Part shown: positions 36,544-46,142 of the stretch, piece by piece
How positions within the stretch are numbered: position 1 is the stretch's first letter
Layout of the letters: each line of letters begins with the position of its first letter
Assembly (NCBI GenBank): GCA_039189655.1
Contig: JBCCYN010000002.1
Span: forward strand, 19,717-83,716
Direction: 5' to 3'
From: Acuticoccus sp039189655
GTDB lineage: Bacteria > Pseudomonadota > Alphaproteobacteria > Rhizobiales > Amorphaceae
DNA length: 64,000 nucleotides
Made by a program: the position numbers and the translations under genes
Notes under the pieces: model-generated
What the model saw: the letters and a program-made list of their open reading frames with translations, nothing else
Told to the model about the DNA's origin: nothing
Databases searched by the model: none

Positions 36544-37557
36544 TTAACCGTCAGGTATCGCGGTTACGGTAAAGCCGGCCTCGCGAAGGAGTTCCACAAG
36601 ACCCTCTTTGCCCACCAAATGGAGCGCACCAACGGCGATGACGGCGCCGCCCCGCTCAAGGTAGGGCATGGCTCGCTCCAGCATCCGGCGATTGCGCTTG
36701 ACAACAAGGTCATCCCAGATCTCGGCAGCGAGCTGGTTGCGCTCGGCTTCGCCAATGACATCGTCGACCTTGTTCATGGCGAGGGTCCAAATCGCCGCGA
36801 CCTCGCCGCCCCGGTAGAGTGCCCGCAGGACGTGAAGCATATCGGCAGACGCGTCAGCATAGGGCAGAAAAGCTCGCAAGAGCCGGTCGCCCTTGGAATC
36901 ATCGTCGCCCAGCAGAGCTTCAAACTGCTCGTCGATGGTTTCTAGAGCATAGGCGGGAATGTCGCGCTCGCGAGCCAGGTACTCGATCCGCACATCAAGG
37001 CCCGGAATAGGTGGCCACGCATTGCTGACACACGGGGGCAAGGACAAGAGTGCAGCGATGAACCCTGGCCGGAGAAGCTCTGCTTCGTCGAGGGTGAGGT
37101 TGAACTCAGCGAGGATTTTGCGGGCGCGATCACGTTCCCCGGCATCCATCTGGTCGGTGAATTTCCGACCGTCCTTGCGCAAGATCCGCGAGGGATTGAG
37201 GGCCATCTCGCCGATGGAGATTTGTACTGTCTTTTCATCGAGTTCCAGGAGTACAGCGCTCGCGCCATCCACCATCTCTTCGATGAGGGGGCCCGGCTCG
37301 CCGAGGCCCGCACCGCCCAAATGGAAGGTGCCTACCAGGTAGGACGGCGGCTCGGTGTCGATGCGGTAGAGCCGGCCGGAGGCGTTGGCAAAGTTTTGTC
37401 GCGCCTCGCTCCTGGCTTCACGCACGTCCGGTGCAGCCAAAAGTGCCGCATCGGGCGCGGGCGCCGGGCCGCATTCATCGGCCCTTGCCGGAGCCGCTGC
37501 CGCGAGCCAGAGGCCGATGGCCATGAATGAAAGCGCACAGACACCGGCGCGGAACAT
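36544..37557 (-). CDS. TraB/GumN family protein, secreted
   Basis: A 337-residue protein with a signal peptide (about residues 1-27, ending APARA). The TraB/GumN/TIKI fold is marked by the paired motifs YLVGTFHLGG near residue 75 and GGAVIAVGALHLVGKEGLVE near the C-terminus, with GxxH residues that form the metalloprotease-like site. Bacterial members are extracytoplasmic and of unknown substrate. The ATG at 37557 immediately precedes the signal peptide; the upstream frame is unsupported. Confidence 0.88.
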   Translation of the reverse strand: MFRAGVCALSFMAIGLWLAAAAPARADECGPAPAPDAALLAAPDVREARSEARQNFANASGRLYRIDTEPPSYLVGTFHLGGAGLGEPGPLIEEMVDGASAVLLELDEKTVQISIGEMALNPSRILRKDGRKFTDQMDAGERDRARKILAEFNLTLDEAELLRPGFIAALLSLPPCVSNAWPPIPGLDVRIEYLARERDIPAYALETIDEQFEALLGDDDSKGDRLLRAFLPYADASADMLHVLRALYRGGEVAAIWTLAMNKVDDVIGEAERNQLAAEIWDDLVVKRNRRMLERAMPYLERGGAVIAVGALHLVGKEGLVELLREAGFTVTAIPDG

Positions 37558-37601
37558 AAAGGCAGGCCTCCGAATGAATGCCGGTCCGGCGGCGCAGCCC
37601 G

Positions 37602-38600
37602 CTAACCGGTCAGTCCGTCCGCAACGGCAAGGTCGCGTAGTTCCTTTTGCGGTCGTGCGCCGAAATGGGAAATCACTTCCGCTGCTGCAAGGGCTCCGAT
37701 CCGGGCACACTCGCCGGGCGGCAACCCCTTTGCATGGCCATGCATATAGCCACCCGCAAAAAGGTCTCCAGCGCCAGTAAGGTCGACCACCGCCGTTGGA
37801 TGGGCCGGAACCTCCCACTGGGAGCCTTCGCTCAGCACTCGGGCACCAGCATCCCCCATCGTAACCACAACGGTCTTCACCTCGCGGGAGAGGGCTTGGC
37901 AGGCCTGATCGAGATCGTCGGTCTCAAAAAGGGCCTTTGCCTCGGCGATGTTGGCAAAGATCAACCCAATCTGGCCGCTTCCAATCCAATCGCGAAAATC
38001 GGCTCGGTGGCGCTCGACGCAAAACGAGTCAGAAAGGGTCACCGCTGCGACCCGCCCACTCTGGTTGGCGCGTTCGGCGGCGGTGCGAAAGGCCCGTTTT
38101 GCCGCATCGGGGTCGAACAGATAGCCCTCCAGGAAGGTGATCGCGGACGCGTCCACCAACTCGAAATCAATGTCGTCCACCGTGAGGAGTTGGCATGCTC
38201 CCAGGTGGGTGTTCATGGTCCTTTCCCCATCGGGTGTGACGAGGATGATCGAAGTGGCCGTAGGCGTCCCGTCGGTGATGGGCGTGGTGCGAAATTCGAT
38301 ACCGATGTGGTGCATGTCGCCGCGATAGGCTTCACCATAGGTATCGTTCGCCACCTTGCCGATGAACGCCGCCCGCCCGCCGAGCGATGCAACGCCCGCA
38401 ACGGTGTTGCCTGCCGAACCGCCGGAAATCCGCACCGCATCCGTCAGGAGCCCATCGACAGCTGCGGATTCCTCGTTGCTCACCAGCCTCATGGAGCCCT
38501 TCACGAGACCGTTTTCTGTGAGCGTCTCCTCGCGCACATGCCCCAGGATGTCGAAGATGGCGTTGCCGATCCCCAATACGTCAAAACGAGTTTCGCTCAA
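37602..38600 (-). CDS. PfkB-family sugar kinase, adenosine kinase type
   Basis: A 332-residue ribokinase-fold kinase. N-terminal FDVLGIGNAIFDILGHV and GGSAGNTVAGVASLGGRAAF, and C-terminal VVDLTGAGDLFAGGYMHGHA with the catalytic Asp in GAGD, are clear. The overall pattern resembles the rhizobial adenosine kinase, which phosphorylates adenosine to AMP, but other nucleoside or sugar substrates are possible. It is downstream of the fluoroacetate-dehalogenase-like gene on the same strand, 102 bp away. Confidence 0.88.
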   Translation of the reverse strand: MSETRFDVLGIGNAIFDILGHVREETLTENGLVKGSMRLVSNEESAAVDGLLTDAVRISGGSAGNTVAGVASLGGRAAFIGKVANDTYGEAYRGDMHHIGIEFRTTPITDGTPTATSIILVTPDGERTMNTHLGACQLLTVDDIDFELVDASAITFLEGYLFDPDAAKRAFRTAAERANQSGRVAAVTLSDSFCVERHRADFRDWIGSGQIGLIFANIAEAKALFETDDLDQACQALSREVKTVVVTMGDAGARVLSEGSQWEVPAHPTAVVDLTGAGDLFAGGYMHGHAKGLPPGECARIGALAAAEVISHFGARPQKELRDLAVADGLTG

Positions 38601-38702
38601 GGTGGTCTCCTCAGGCCAGGCAGGTCAAAGCCGCGGCGGTCAAACACGACTGGAGCGCAATTGCAACGCCTGTGCGTTCTGATGCGGCCGGACGTGGACG
38701 CT

Positions 38703-39608
38703 CTAGCGGGGGCGCGGCACGTGTTGAACGAGGAAGGGCTGGAGCGCTGCAAGCACCGCGGCCGGGTTTTCTTCGCAAATGAAGTGCCCGGCATCGATGC
38801 CTCGACCTGTGGCGTCCGGCGCAAGCGGACGCCAGGCCTCAAGGGGAGGCCGGCCGTCGCCAGCGCTGAAGGCGTTTCCCCACAGCACGAGGGTCGGACA
38901 GCCGATCGTTTCGCCGTTGGCAAAGCTTGCCTCGTCATCGACACGATCGATGGTGGCGCCGGCCCGGTAGTCCTCGCAGGAGGCGCGCAGGTGGGCCGGA
39001 TCTGCAAAGCACTCGCGATAGTCTGCCATCGCCAGGGGGTCGAAGGCGCTGAGGTCTCCTGCTTTCGTCCAGCTTGCCATGGTGTGGTCCAAAAACCCTC
39101 CAGGGTCATGGCCAATGAGCATTTCGGGGAGCGGGGAAGGCTGTGCCAGGAAGAGCCAGTGGTAGTAGGTGAGTGCGCGGTTCACGGTGAAGTTTGCCCA
39201 AAGGACGCCCGTCGGCACGATATCAAGGACCGCAAGGGCGAGCACCCTTTGCGGATGATCAAGGGACAACCGGTAGCCCACGCGCCCCCCACGGTCATGG
39301 CCGACCACCGCGAAACGCCCGTAGCCCAGCAGCTCCATGAGCGCCACCATATCGGCAGCGATCCTGCGCTTGCTGTACCGGGCCGGCCCCCCATCGGGTG
39401 CATCGGATCGACCGTAGCCCGGAAGGTCCGGCGCGATGACGGTGTGCTGATCGATCAAGGGAGTGGCCACCTGATGCCACATGACAGAGGTTTGCGGGTA
39501 ACCGTGGAGGAGAAGGAGGGGTGGTCCGCGGCCTGCCGTGCGCACAAAAATGTCATCGCCGCCTACGGTGACGCGCTTTTCATCAAATTCTGACATGGGT
39601 GCGGTCAT
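38703..39608 (-). CDS. Alpha/beta hydrolase with a complete fluoroacetate dehalogenase signature
   Basis: A 301-residue hydrolase. Residues known from the Rhodopseudomonas palustris fluoroacetate dehalogenase RPA1163 are all present at a constant offset of five: nucleophile Asp105 and carboxylate-binding Arg106 and Arg109 in GHDRGGR; Asp129 in VLDIVPT; fluoride-pocket His150 and Trp151 in TYYHWLFLAQP, and Tyr214 in CEDYRAG; Trp180; and catalytic His275 in AGHFICEE. The numbering of the reference is from memory. The predicted reaction is hydrolytic removal of halide from haloacetates. The ATG at 39608 overlaps the upstream stop (ATGA); an ATG at 39596 is the alternative. Confidence 0.87.
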   Translation of the reverse strand: MTAPMSEFDEKRVTVGGDDIFVRTAGRGPPLLLLHGYPQTSVMWHQVATPLIDQHTVIAPDLPGYGRSDAPDGGPARYSKRRIAADMVALMELLGYGRFAVVGHDRGGRVGYRLSLDHPQRVLALAVLDIVPTGVLWANFTVNRALTYYHWLFLAQPSPLPEMLIGHDPGGFLDHTMASWTKAGDLSAFDPLAMADYRECFADPAHLRASCEDYRAGATIDRVDDEASFANGETIGCPTLVLWGNAFSAGDGRPPLEAWRPLAPDATGRGIDAGHFICEENPAAVLAALQPFLVQHVPRPR

Positions 39609-40225
39609 GGGCTGGGGGTGTCCTTGAGCGTGTCGCGCACCATCAACACCCTCACGCCGGCCGAGACGAAACAGATTAACGCAAAGCCGATGGCGATTGG
39701 CGCGAAGGCGCCCGGAAAGATGCAAAACACTACGAAAACCGCTATGGTTTCGGCACCTTCAGCAATCCCTGCAAAATAGTAGATCGCTTTTTTGCCCTGC
39801 ACTTCGGTGGTGCGACCGGTCTTTTGAGCGAGCGCCGCGAAGGCGAGAAAGGTGGCGCCGTTGGCATAAAAGCTTGCGAGGAGGACGGCGGCGGCCACAG
39901 CATTGGCGGCCGGATCGTGGAGCGCGAAGGCGAGGGGCACGGCGCCGTAGAAGAAAAAGTCGAATACGATGTCGTAGTATCCTCCAAGGTCGCTGGCGTG
40001 GGTGTTGCGGGCGATGGGACCATCAAGGCCGTCCGCCAGACGGTTAAGGAGCACCCCAGCCAACGCCAGCCAAAACCAGCCGACGACGATAAAGGCCGCG
40101 GCAAAAAGGCCGCACCCAAACCCGGCAAAGGTCACCCCGTCCGCAGAAACGCCGAGCCTGCCGAGCGCCTCCGCCAACCGGTTGAGGGGCGGATCAATGA
40201 GCGGGCGTAGTCGGCTATCGAACAC
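39605..40225 (-). CDS. CDP-alcohol phosphatidyltransferase family protein
   Basis: A 206-residue membrane enzyme of phospholipid head-group transfer. The family motif is DGLDGPIARNTHASDLGGYY followed by D-x3-D, containing the metal-binding Asp residues. About five hydrophobic segments surround it. The opening FDSRLRPLIDPPLNRLAEAL is typical of the alphaproteobacterial members, so I chose the GTG at 40225. The open frame continues upstream to a TTG at 40309, but that would overlap the divergent apaG. The alcohol substrate is not known. It is coupled to the dehalogenase-like gene. Confidence 0.87.
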   Translation of the reverse strand: MFDSRLRPLIDPPLNRLAEALGRLGVSADGVTFAGFGCGLFAAAFIVVGWFWLALAGVLLNRLADGLDGPIARNTHASDLGGYYDIVFDFFFYGAVPLAFALHDPAANAVAAAVLLASFYANGATFLAFAALAQKTGRTTEVQGKKAIYYFAGIAEGAETIAVFVVFCIFPGAFAPIAIGFALICFVSAGVRVLMVRDTLKDTPSP

Positions 40226-40286
40226 GGCTACCAAACGTGGCACATAGGGGGCGTCGGCCAGGGGCAGGGGGTAGTGGGCGCGTGCA

Positions 40287-40682
40287 ATGATGTACAAGGC
40301 AAGCACCAACGAAATCGAGGTGACTGTCGCGCCGAGCTTCTTGCCGGAGCACTCTTCTCCAGAGAAGAGTCGGTTCGTCTGGGCCTATGAAATCGCCATT
40401 CGCAACGGTAGCAGCGAGACGGTCCGCCTTCGCAACCGTCACTGGATCATCATCGACGCCAACGGCAATGTGGAGGAAGTTCACGGCCCCGGCGTGGTGG
40501 GGGAGCAGCCCACACTGACCCCCGGCGACACGTTCCGCTACACGTCCGGCTGTCCCCTCACGACCCCCTCGGGGATCATGGTGGGCCAATATGAAATGGA
40601 GCGCGCGTCGGGAGAGCGTTTTATGGTGGAAGTGCCCGCCTTCTCCCTGGACCTTCCGGACGACGGCCGAACGATCAACTAA
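40287..40682 (+). CDS. apaG: ApaG family protein
   Basis: A 131-residue beta-sandwich protein of the ApaG/polymerase-delta-interacting family. Landmarks are RFVWAYEIAIRNGSSETVRL, RHWIIIDANGNVEEVHGPGV, GEQPTLTPGDTFRYTSGCPL, and GIMVGQYEMERASGERF, covering the whole domain. ApaG has been linked to Co2+ resistance and Mg2+ efflux in enteric bacteria, but its molecular role is not settled. Two consecutive ATG codons (40287, 40290) are possible starts. It is divergent from the phosphatidyltransferase gene. Confidence 0.95.
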   Translation: MMYKASTNEIEVTVAPSFLPEHSSPEKSRFVWAYEIAIRNGSSETVRLRNRHWIIIDANGNVEEVHGPGVVGEQPTLTPGDTFRYTSGCPLTTPSGIMVGQYEMERASGERFMVEVPAFSLDLPDDGRTIN

Positions 40683-40818
40683 CCGCCTTGCCCGAAAGCA
40701 ACGGCAACGGGAATTTGGGTGGCCCCCAACGGAAGCCTGTAGCCAGCGCTCGTGGGAAAACCCGTTGAGACAATCCAAAGAGGTTCCGCGTCCAGGCCGC
40801 CACCGAAGAAAGATCGCT

Positions 40819-41232
40819 TTAGAGGCGGCGGTGGCGGGCACGGGCGCCCCGCTCTATGGCGGCGACCACGAGCTTCTCAAGCCCCAGTGCATCCCGCAGC
40901 ATGGCAAGAAAGCGCAGCTCCTCCTGCTGGATGTGCAAGTCGGCCGCGGCAACCTCCACAGCAAGGGCGTAGGCGGTTTCGTGCAGGTGCACGGGCGTGC
41001 AGGCTTTGATGAGTTCCAAAATGGTGTCGAGCCCGTCGTCTTCCTGGAGAATTTCGCCGCACGTTTCGGCAAGATTGACGAGGCGCTCGGCATCAAAGCC
41101 CTGGAACACCGGGAGGGTTTCCACAATCTCGCCGATACGTCTCAACTCGGCGTCGGTCATGGTCCGGTCGGCCGCTGACATGGTGACCATGGCGAACACC
41201 AGGGCTTCGTGGTGGGAGATGGGCTGTTCCAT
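40819..41232 (-). CDS. TerB-like (tellurite resistance B domain) protein
   Basis: A 137-residue all-helical protein with the TerB pattern: ALVFAMVTMSAADRTMTDAE near the start and ALAVEVAAADLHIQQEELRF in the second half, two repeats that carry Asp/Glu metal-binding positions. Stand-alone TerB-like proteins are common in alphaproteobacteria, with no demonstrated tellurite role. No other ter genes are nearby. It is divergent from lysS across 239 bp. Confidence 0.87.
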   Translation of the reverse strand: MEQPISHHEALVFAMVTMSAADRTMTDAELRRIGEIVETLPVFQGFDAERLVNLAETCGEILQEDDGLDTILELIKACTPVHLHETAYALAVEVAAADLHIQQEELRFLAMLRDALGLEKLVVAAIERGARARHRRL

Positions 41233-41471
41233 AAATCGTCCGGGTGGTTGCTTTAGAACGGTCCCCTTAGCACCCGCGCGCGCACGGTGCTACGTCTGGG
41301 CGCGCCTGCGCGAAAGGTCCCCAGTTTCGCCCCGCCACGGTTGACTTCACCCATGGGGCGGTGGACACGAACCGCGCGCAGCTCGTCCCTTCCCCAGCCC
41401 TTCCCATGCCCCTTGCGTGGGGCGGAAGCGGGACGGGATCCGCACCGTAGGCCCGCCGGAGGTAACCGATA

Positions 41472-43055
41472 ATGGTTGACGCAATGGAACGCGCAGCGAT
41501 TGAAAAGGCGAAGTCCTGGCCGTTTGAGGAAGCGCGCAAGGTTGTCAAGCGCCTCGCCGGGGCGACCCGGGAAGTGGTGTTCCAAACCGGCTACGGCCCC
41601 TCGGGACTGCCGCACATCGGGACCTTCGGCGAAGTCGCCCGCACAACAATGGTTCGCAACGCCTTCCGCCTACTCACCGACGACAAGGTGCCGACACGCC
41701 TCATCGCGTTCTCCGACGACATGGACGGGATGCGCAAAATTCCCGGCAACTTGCCCAATCAGGAGCGCCTCGAGCCCCATATCGGAAAGCCGCTCACCGA
41801 AGTTCCCGACCCCTTTGGCGAGTACGAAAGCTTTGCCCATCACAACAACGCTCGCCTACGCGGTTTCCTCGACGGCTTTGGGTTCGACTACGAGTTCTTC
41901 AGCTCTAGCGAGACCTACCGCTCTGGCGCGTTCGACGAGGCTCTCTTGTCGACCCTGCGCGCCTACGATGACGTCATGGCGATCATGCTGCCGACCCTCG
42001 GCGAGGCGCGACGGGCGACCTATTCCCCGTTCCTGCCGATCCACCCAAACACCCGGATTGTGATGCAGGTGCCGCTGGTGGATCGTGATGTTGATGCCGG
42101 GACCATCACCTGGCGCGATCCCGATGATGGCACCCTCCATGAGACCCCGGTGACGGGCGGCGCGGCAAAGCTGCAATGGAAGCCCGACTGGGCCATGCGT
42201 TGGGCAGCACTTGGTGTCGATTACGAAATGGCAGGCAAGGACCTTATCGAATCGGTTCGGGTGTCGGGCCGTATCTGCAAGGTCATCGGTGGGACGCCAC
42301 CGGAGGGTTTCAACTTCGAGCTCTTTCTCGACGAGAACGGCGAAAAAATCTCCAAGACCAAAGGCAATGGGCTTTCGGTGGAAGAATGGCTCACCTATGC
42401 GTCGCCGGAAAGCCTCTCGCTATTCATGTATCAAAAACCGAAGGCGGCAAAGCGTTTATATTTCGATGTCATTCCGAAAGCTGTGGATGAATACTTCGCG
42501 TTTGCCGAAAAATACAATAACGCTAACCCTTCGGAGCGGCTCGATAACCCCGTCTTTCACATCAAGGCCGCTGCGCCTGATGTGGCGACTTCCCCGGTGT
42601 CGTTTGCAATGCTGCTCAACTTGGTTTCGGCCTCCAACGCGCAATCGCGGGATGTGCTTTGGGGCTTCATTTCACGCTACGCGCCCCACGCGACACCAGA
42701 TAGCGAGCCGGAACTCGACCGGCTTGTGGGCTACGCCATCAGCTATTATCGGGACTTCGTTGCACCCGAAAAACGGTTTCGTGCACCAACGCAAAAGGAG
42801 CGCGAAGCGCTGACGGAGCTTTCAGATCGCATCGCACCCCTTAATGGCGCTGACGCCGAGACGATCCAAAACGAGGTCTATGGCGTCGGGAAGGCTCATT
42901 TCGATCAACTGCGCGATTGGTTCAGCGCGCTCTATCAGGTCCTGCTGGGCCAGCAGCAGGGGCCGCGGTTCGGCTCCTTTGTGGCGCTTTACGGTGTGCC
43001 GGAAACGAGGGCCATGATCGCCGATGCGCTGGCGCGAAAAGCCGCGAAAGCATAG
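41472..43055 (+). CDS. lysS: Class I lysyl-tRNA synthetase
   Basis: Charges tRNA-Lys. The 527 residues are of the archaeal-type class I enzyme, which replaces the class II LysRS in many alphaproteobacteria. The HIGH-type motif is GYGPSGLPHIGTFGEVART (about 42-60) and the KMSKS-type motif is KISKTKGNG near residue 292. GGTPPEGFNFELFLDENGEK precedes the latter. An AGGTAA segment seven bases upstream of the ATG may serve as ribosome site. The gene stands alone, with 176 bp before the chemoreceptor gene. Confidence 0.96.
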   Translation: MVDAMERAAIEKAKSWPFEEARKVVKRLAGATREVVFQTGYGPSGLPHIGTFGEVARTTMVRNAFRLLTDDKVPTRLIAFSDDMDGMRKIPGNLPNQERLEPHIGKPLTEVPDPFGEYESFAHHNNARLRGFLDGFGFDYEFFSSSETYRSGAFDEALLSTLRAYDDVMAIMLPTLGEARRATYSPFLPIHPNTRIVMQVPLVDRDVDAGTITWRDPDDGTLHETPVTGGAAKLQWKPDWAMRWAALGVDYEMAGKDLIESVRVSGRICKVIGGTPPEGFNFELFLDENGEKISKTKGNGLSVEEWLTYASPESLSLFMYQKPKAAKRLYFDVIPKAVDEYFAFAEKYNNANPSERLDNPVFHIKAAAPDVATSPVSFAMLLNLVSASNAQSRDVLWGFISRYAPHATPDSEPELDRLVGYAISYYRDFVAPEKRFRAPTQKEREALTELSDRIAPLNGADAETIQNEVYGVGKAHFDQLRDWFSALYQVLLGQQQGPRFGSFVALYGVPETRAMIADALARKAAKA

Positions 43056-43231
43056 TTGCGCCAATCACACTTCAATGCGCTCTCGTTATGACTGTTGATC
43101 CGCCGACGACTTGGGCCAGCAAGTTCTACGCAAGGTCAATCTGCTAGCATTTGGGCTAATGTGCACAGCTACTTGTGGACGAGACCCTGAAAGTGGGTCC
43201 TGCTGGGAAATCCTATCCGGAGTTCAACATA

Positions 43232-44926
43232 ATGTTGGGTGCCAACGACAAAAATGCGCAATCGGAACTCGATGCGCTTGATCGAACTCAGGCCATTATC
43301 CGATTCAAGCCAGACGGCACGATCATCGAAGCGAACAAAAACTTTCTGGACGCGATGGGGTACGCGTTGGACGAAATCCGCGGCAAACACCACAGCATGT
43401 TTGTGGATCCTGCCTATGCTGAAAGCAAAGAGTATGCGGATTTCTGGTCACGCCTTGCCCATGACGAGCCCTTTCAAGCCCGCTACAAACGTTTCGCGAA
43501 GGGTGATCGCGAAGTTTGGATCGAGGCTTCCTACAATCCCATCCTCGACCGAAAGGGGAAAGTAGAGCAGGTCGTAAAATACGCGACCGACGTCACCGAG
43601 CAGATGCATCAACTCGCTGATGCGAAAGGTAAACTCGAAGCCATTGACCGGGCTCAAGCTATCATCGAGTTCGAGCTGGACGGAACCATCATCACGGCCA
43701 ACGATATCTTTTTGGCTGCGATGGGTTACCAGCTGGATGAAATAAAAGGTAAAAACCACAAGATGTTCGTCACGCCTGCTTTCGCAAGCACTGACGAATA
43801 TGACTCAATGTGGAATGAGCTGCGGGAGGGCAACCACGTCAGTGGGGAGCATCGCCGGGTTGCCAAAGGTAACCGCGAAGTGTGGATTCAGGCGTCCTAC
43901 AATCCCATCGCAGGCGCCGACGGAAAACTCGTCAAAGTCGTCAAGCTCGCCACCGATATAACAAAGCAAAAGCTGGCCGCTCTCGAATTCAAATCAAAGA
44001 CGGATGCGATCGGCCGTTCCCAAGCCGTGATCGAATTCGACTTGGACGGCAATATCCTCAACGCCAACGAGAACTTCTTGCAAGCTGTGGGATACAGGCG
44101 GGACGAGATTATCGGTCAGCACCACAGCATGTTCGTGGACAATGAATACGCGCGCAGTCGGGAATACTCCGAGTTTTGGGCCAACCTCCGCGCTGGCCAA
44201 TTTGACGCCAAAGTCTACAAACGCTTCCGCAAAGACGGCAGCGCCATCTATATCCAAGCATCTTACAACCCAGTCTTTGACAGTGACGGCGCCCCCTGGA
44301 AGGTGATCAAATTCGCCAGCGACATTACAGGGCTCATTGAGACCGGGACCCTTGCAGAGACGACGAGCGCCAATGTCCAGAGCGTTGCCACAGCGATCGA
44401 AGAGTTGTCTGCATCGGTGTCAGACATTAGCACCAATATGGCGCGTTCGGCCGACGCAACTAAAGGCATCATCGAGACCCTCAACCGGTCGAACACCGCC
44501 GCCGATAAGTTGGTGGGAAGCACAGAAGCGATGCAAGGGATCGTTGAAATCATCAACGGCCTTACCGGACAGGTGAATCTCTTGGCTCTCAACGCCACCA
44601 TCGAGGCTGCGCGCGCGGGCGACGCCGGCGCTGGATTTGCTGTGGTGGCGGCGGAGGTCAAGAACCTCGCGAACCAGACGGCAAGTGCGACGGAAAACAT
44701 CATCAAAGAAATCGCAAACGTACAGAACGTTTCGCAAGCCGTTGCCGACAGTGTCCGCGAGCTCACCCATTCTGCAGCGACCGTGAACGAGAATGTCACC
44801 TCTACGGCGACATCCTTGGAGCAACAGTCCTCTGTCACCCAGGAAATTTCGCAAAACACGCAGCAGTCCGCGGTTCTCGTGGAGAAAATCGCAAGTCAGG
44901 TGAACGGCCACCTTAATGCCGCCTAG
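43232..44926 (+). CDS. Soluble methyl-accepting chemotaxis protein with three PAS domains
   Basis: A 564-residue cytoplasmic chemoreceptor without any transmembrane segment. Three PAS/PAC units follow each other (roughly residues 10-130, 130-255 and 255-375), ending in near-identical strings such as REVWIEASYNPI, REVWIQASYNPI and SAIYIQASYNPV, a sign of internal duplication. The signalling domain holds the conserved hairpin tip INGLTGQVNLLALNATIEAA followed by RAGDAGAGFAVVAAEVKNLA. The PAS pattern recalls Aer/BdlA-type redox or oxygen sensors. I chose the ATG at 43232, eight bases after CGGAG; an upstream GTG at 43175 has no such site. No che genes are nearby. Confidence 0.92.
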   Translation: MLGANDKNAQSELDALDRTQAIIRFKPDGTIIEANKNFLDAMGYALDEIRGKHHSMFVDPAYAESKEYADFWSRLAHDEPFQARYKRFAKGDREVWIEASYNPILDRKGKVEQVVKYATDVTEQMHQLADAKGKLEAIDRAQAIIEFELDGTIITANDIFLAAMGYQLDEIKGKNHKMFVTPAFASTDEYDSMWNELREGNHVSGEHRRVAKGNREVWIQASYNPIAGADGKLVKVVKLATDITKQKLAALEFKSKTDAIGRSQAVIEFDLDGNILNANENFLQAVGYRRDEIIGQHHSMFVDNEYARSREYSEFWANLRAGQFDAKVYKRFRKDGSAIYIQASYNPVFDSDGAPWKVIKFASDITGLIETGTLAETTSANVQSVATAIEELSASVSDISTNMARSADATKGIIETLNRSNTAADKLVGSTEAMQGIVEIINGLTGQVNLLALNATIEAARAGDAGAGFAVVAAEVKNLANQTASATENIIKEIANVQNVSQAVADSVRELTHSAATVNENVTSTATSLEQQSSVTQEISQNTQQSAVLVEKIASQVNGHLNAA

Positions 44927-45121
44927 GTAGGGTTCTGCCGGGATCGGGTCATCGCCGCGCAAACGACAATGCCTTAGCATGCGGTGGTGACCAGACCCCA
45001 AAACCTCAGCTTCGATTCGCTCTCCGATGCATGCTCATGGAGACGAAGAAAACCATCGACACATCAGTCGGACGATCACAGCGTCGAACACCAGGATGCC
45101 TACAGCTAGAACCTTTTCGAT

Positions 45122-46062
45122 CTACTCGTACGCATAGCCGCAGTCGGCGAGGTAGTTGGTGCACTCGTCCGGTGTGAAGGCGTCGAGCACGCGACCGATA
45201 GTGTCCCATAGGTGTTCGCAGGTGCAAGCGGCGGTCTTACGCAGGAGTGCCTTGAGCTTGGCGAAGGCCTGCTCAATGGGTTTGAACTCTGGGCTGTATG
45301 GCGGGAGATAGATGAGGCTGGCGCCCGCGCCCTCGATCGCCTCGCCCACGCCAGCGACCTTGTGCGCGGGCAGGTTGTCCATCGCCATCACGTCGCCTGC
45401 CGAAATCACAGGCACCAGGAACTGCACGACGTAAGCCTTGAAGGCGCGAGCCTTCATCGGCCCGGAAAGGACCAGCGACGCAACGATCCCGTCGGCGCGC
45501 AGCCCGGCGAGGAACATCGTTGTCTGCCAATGGCCAAACGGGGCTGCATCCACCAGCCGGTCGCCCTTCAGGGTCCAGCTGCGGGTGCGCAACATCTTGG
45601 TTCATCCCCCCGTCTCGTCCAGGAACACGAACCGCTCGACGTCCATGAACGGCAGCGCCGTGCGCCATCGATCCTGCCCCTTGGCGATGTCGGGCCGGCC
45701 CTGCTCGGTAGCCCTCAGCGACTTTTTTGTTTGACAGGGCGAGCCGGCGCAGCCCCGGCACTTGGTTCAAAGATGCACCTTCGGTCGCCGCTCTAGGCGA
45801 TCGCCTCGGTGAGTACGGCCAGCGTGATGCCCTTGTCGGTCTCCACAAATTTCTTGATTAGGTCCTCATAGCCAGTAAGAACCGGCTTTCGATACCCGCC
45901 AATCTCGGCCGCTTCGACGGACCTGGTCGCGCGAAACTGCTGCATCAGCTTGATCATTGCCGAGGGGCTGACGTCGAACCATGCCGCCACCTGGCGCCTT
46001 GATGCGCCAGCCTCCACCGCCTTCACCAATCGCGCCCGCAGATCGTTCGAAAGCGCAACCAT
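45122..46062 (-). pseudogene. Decayed IS630-family transposase (copy 1)
   Basis: N-terminal HTH part (45793-46062): MVALSNDLRARLVKAVEAGA, then WFDVSPSAMIKLMQQF. C-terminal DDE part (45122-45595) has VMAMDNLPAHK and PPYSPEFKPIEQAFAKLKAL. Three interruptions separate them. A frame break lies near 45795. A frame change is at an A6G run (T6 on the plus strand, 45723-45728). An in-frame TGA at 45602-45604 falls inside the FVFLDETGG segment that carries the first catalytic Asp. The A6G may be a programmed site, since the intact neighbour has one at the same place, but the other two lesions make this copy inactive. Confidence 0.85.
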
Positions 46063-46142
46063 CTGAGCCGTCCATACCCAAACCGACAGCCCCTTCAGAA
46101 TCTGATTTGTGCGATTCCCAGCAAACCCCGAAATGCTCTATG

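Noticed and set aside
37647..39593. A 648-codon plus-strand open frame across the adenosine kinase and dehalogenase genes
   Set aside because: Both minus-strand genes have complete, recognisable families and catalytic motifs. The plus-strand translation has none, and crosses two genes and an intergenic gap.
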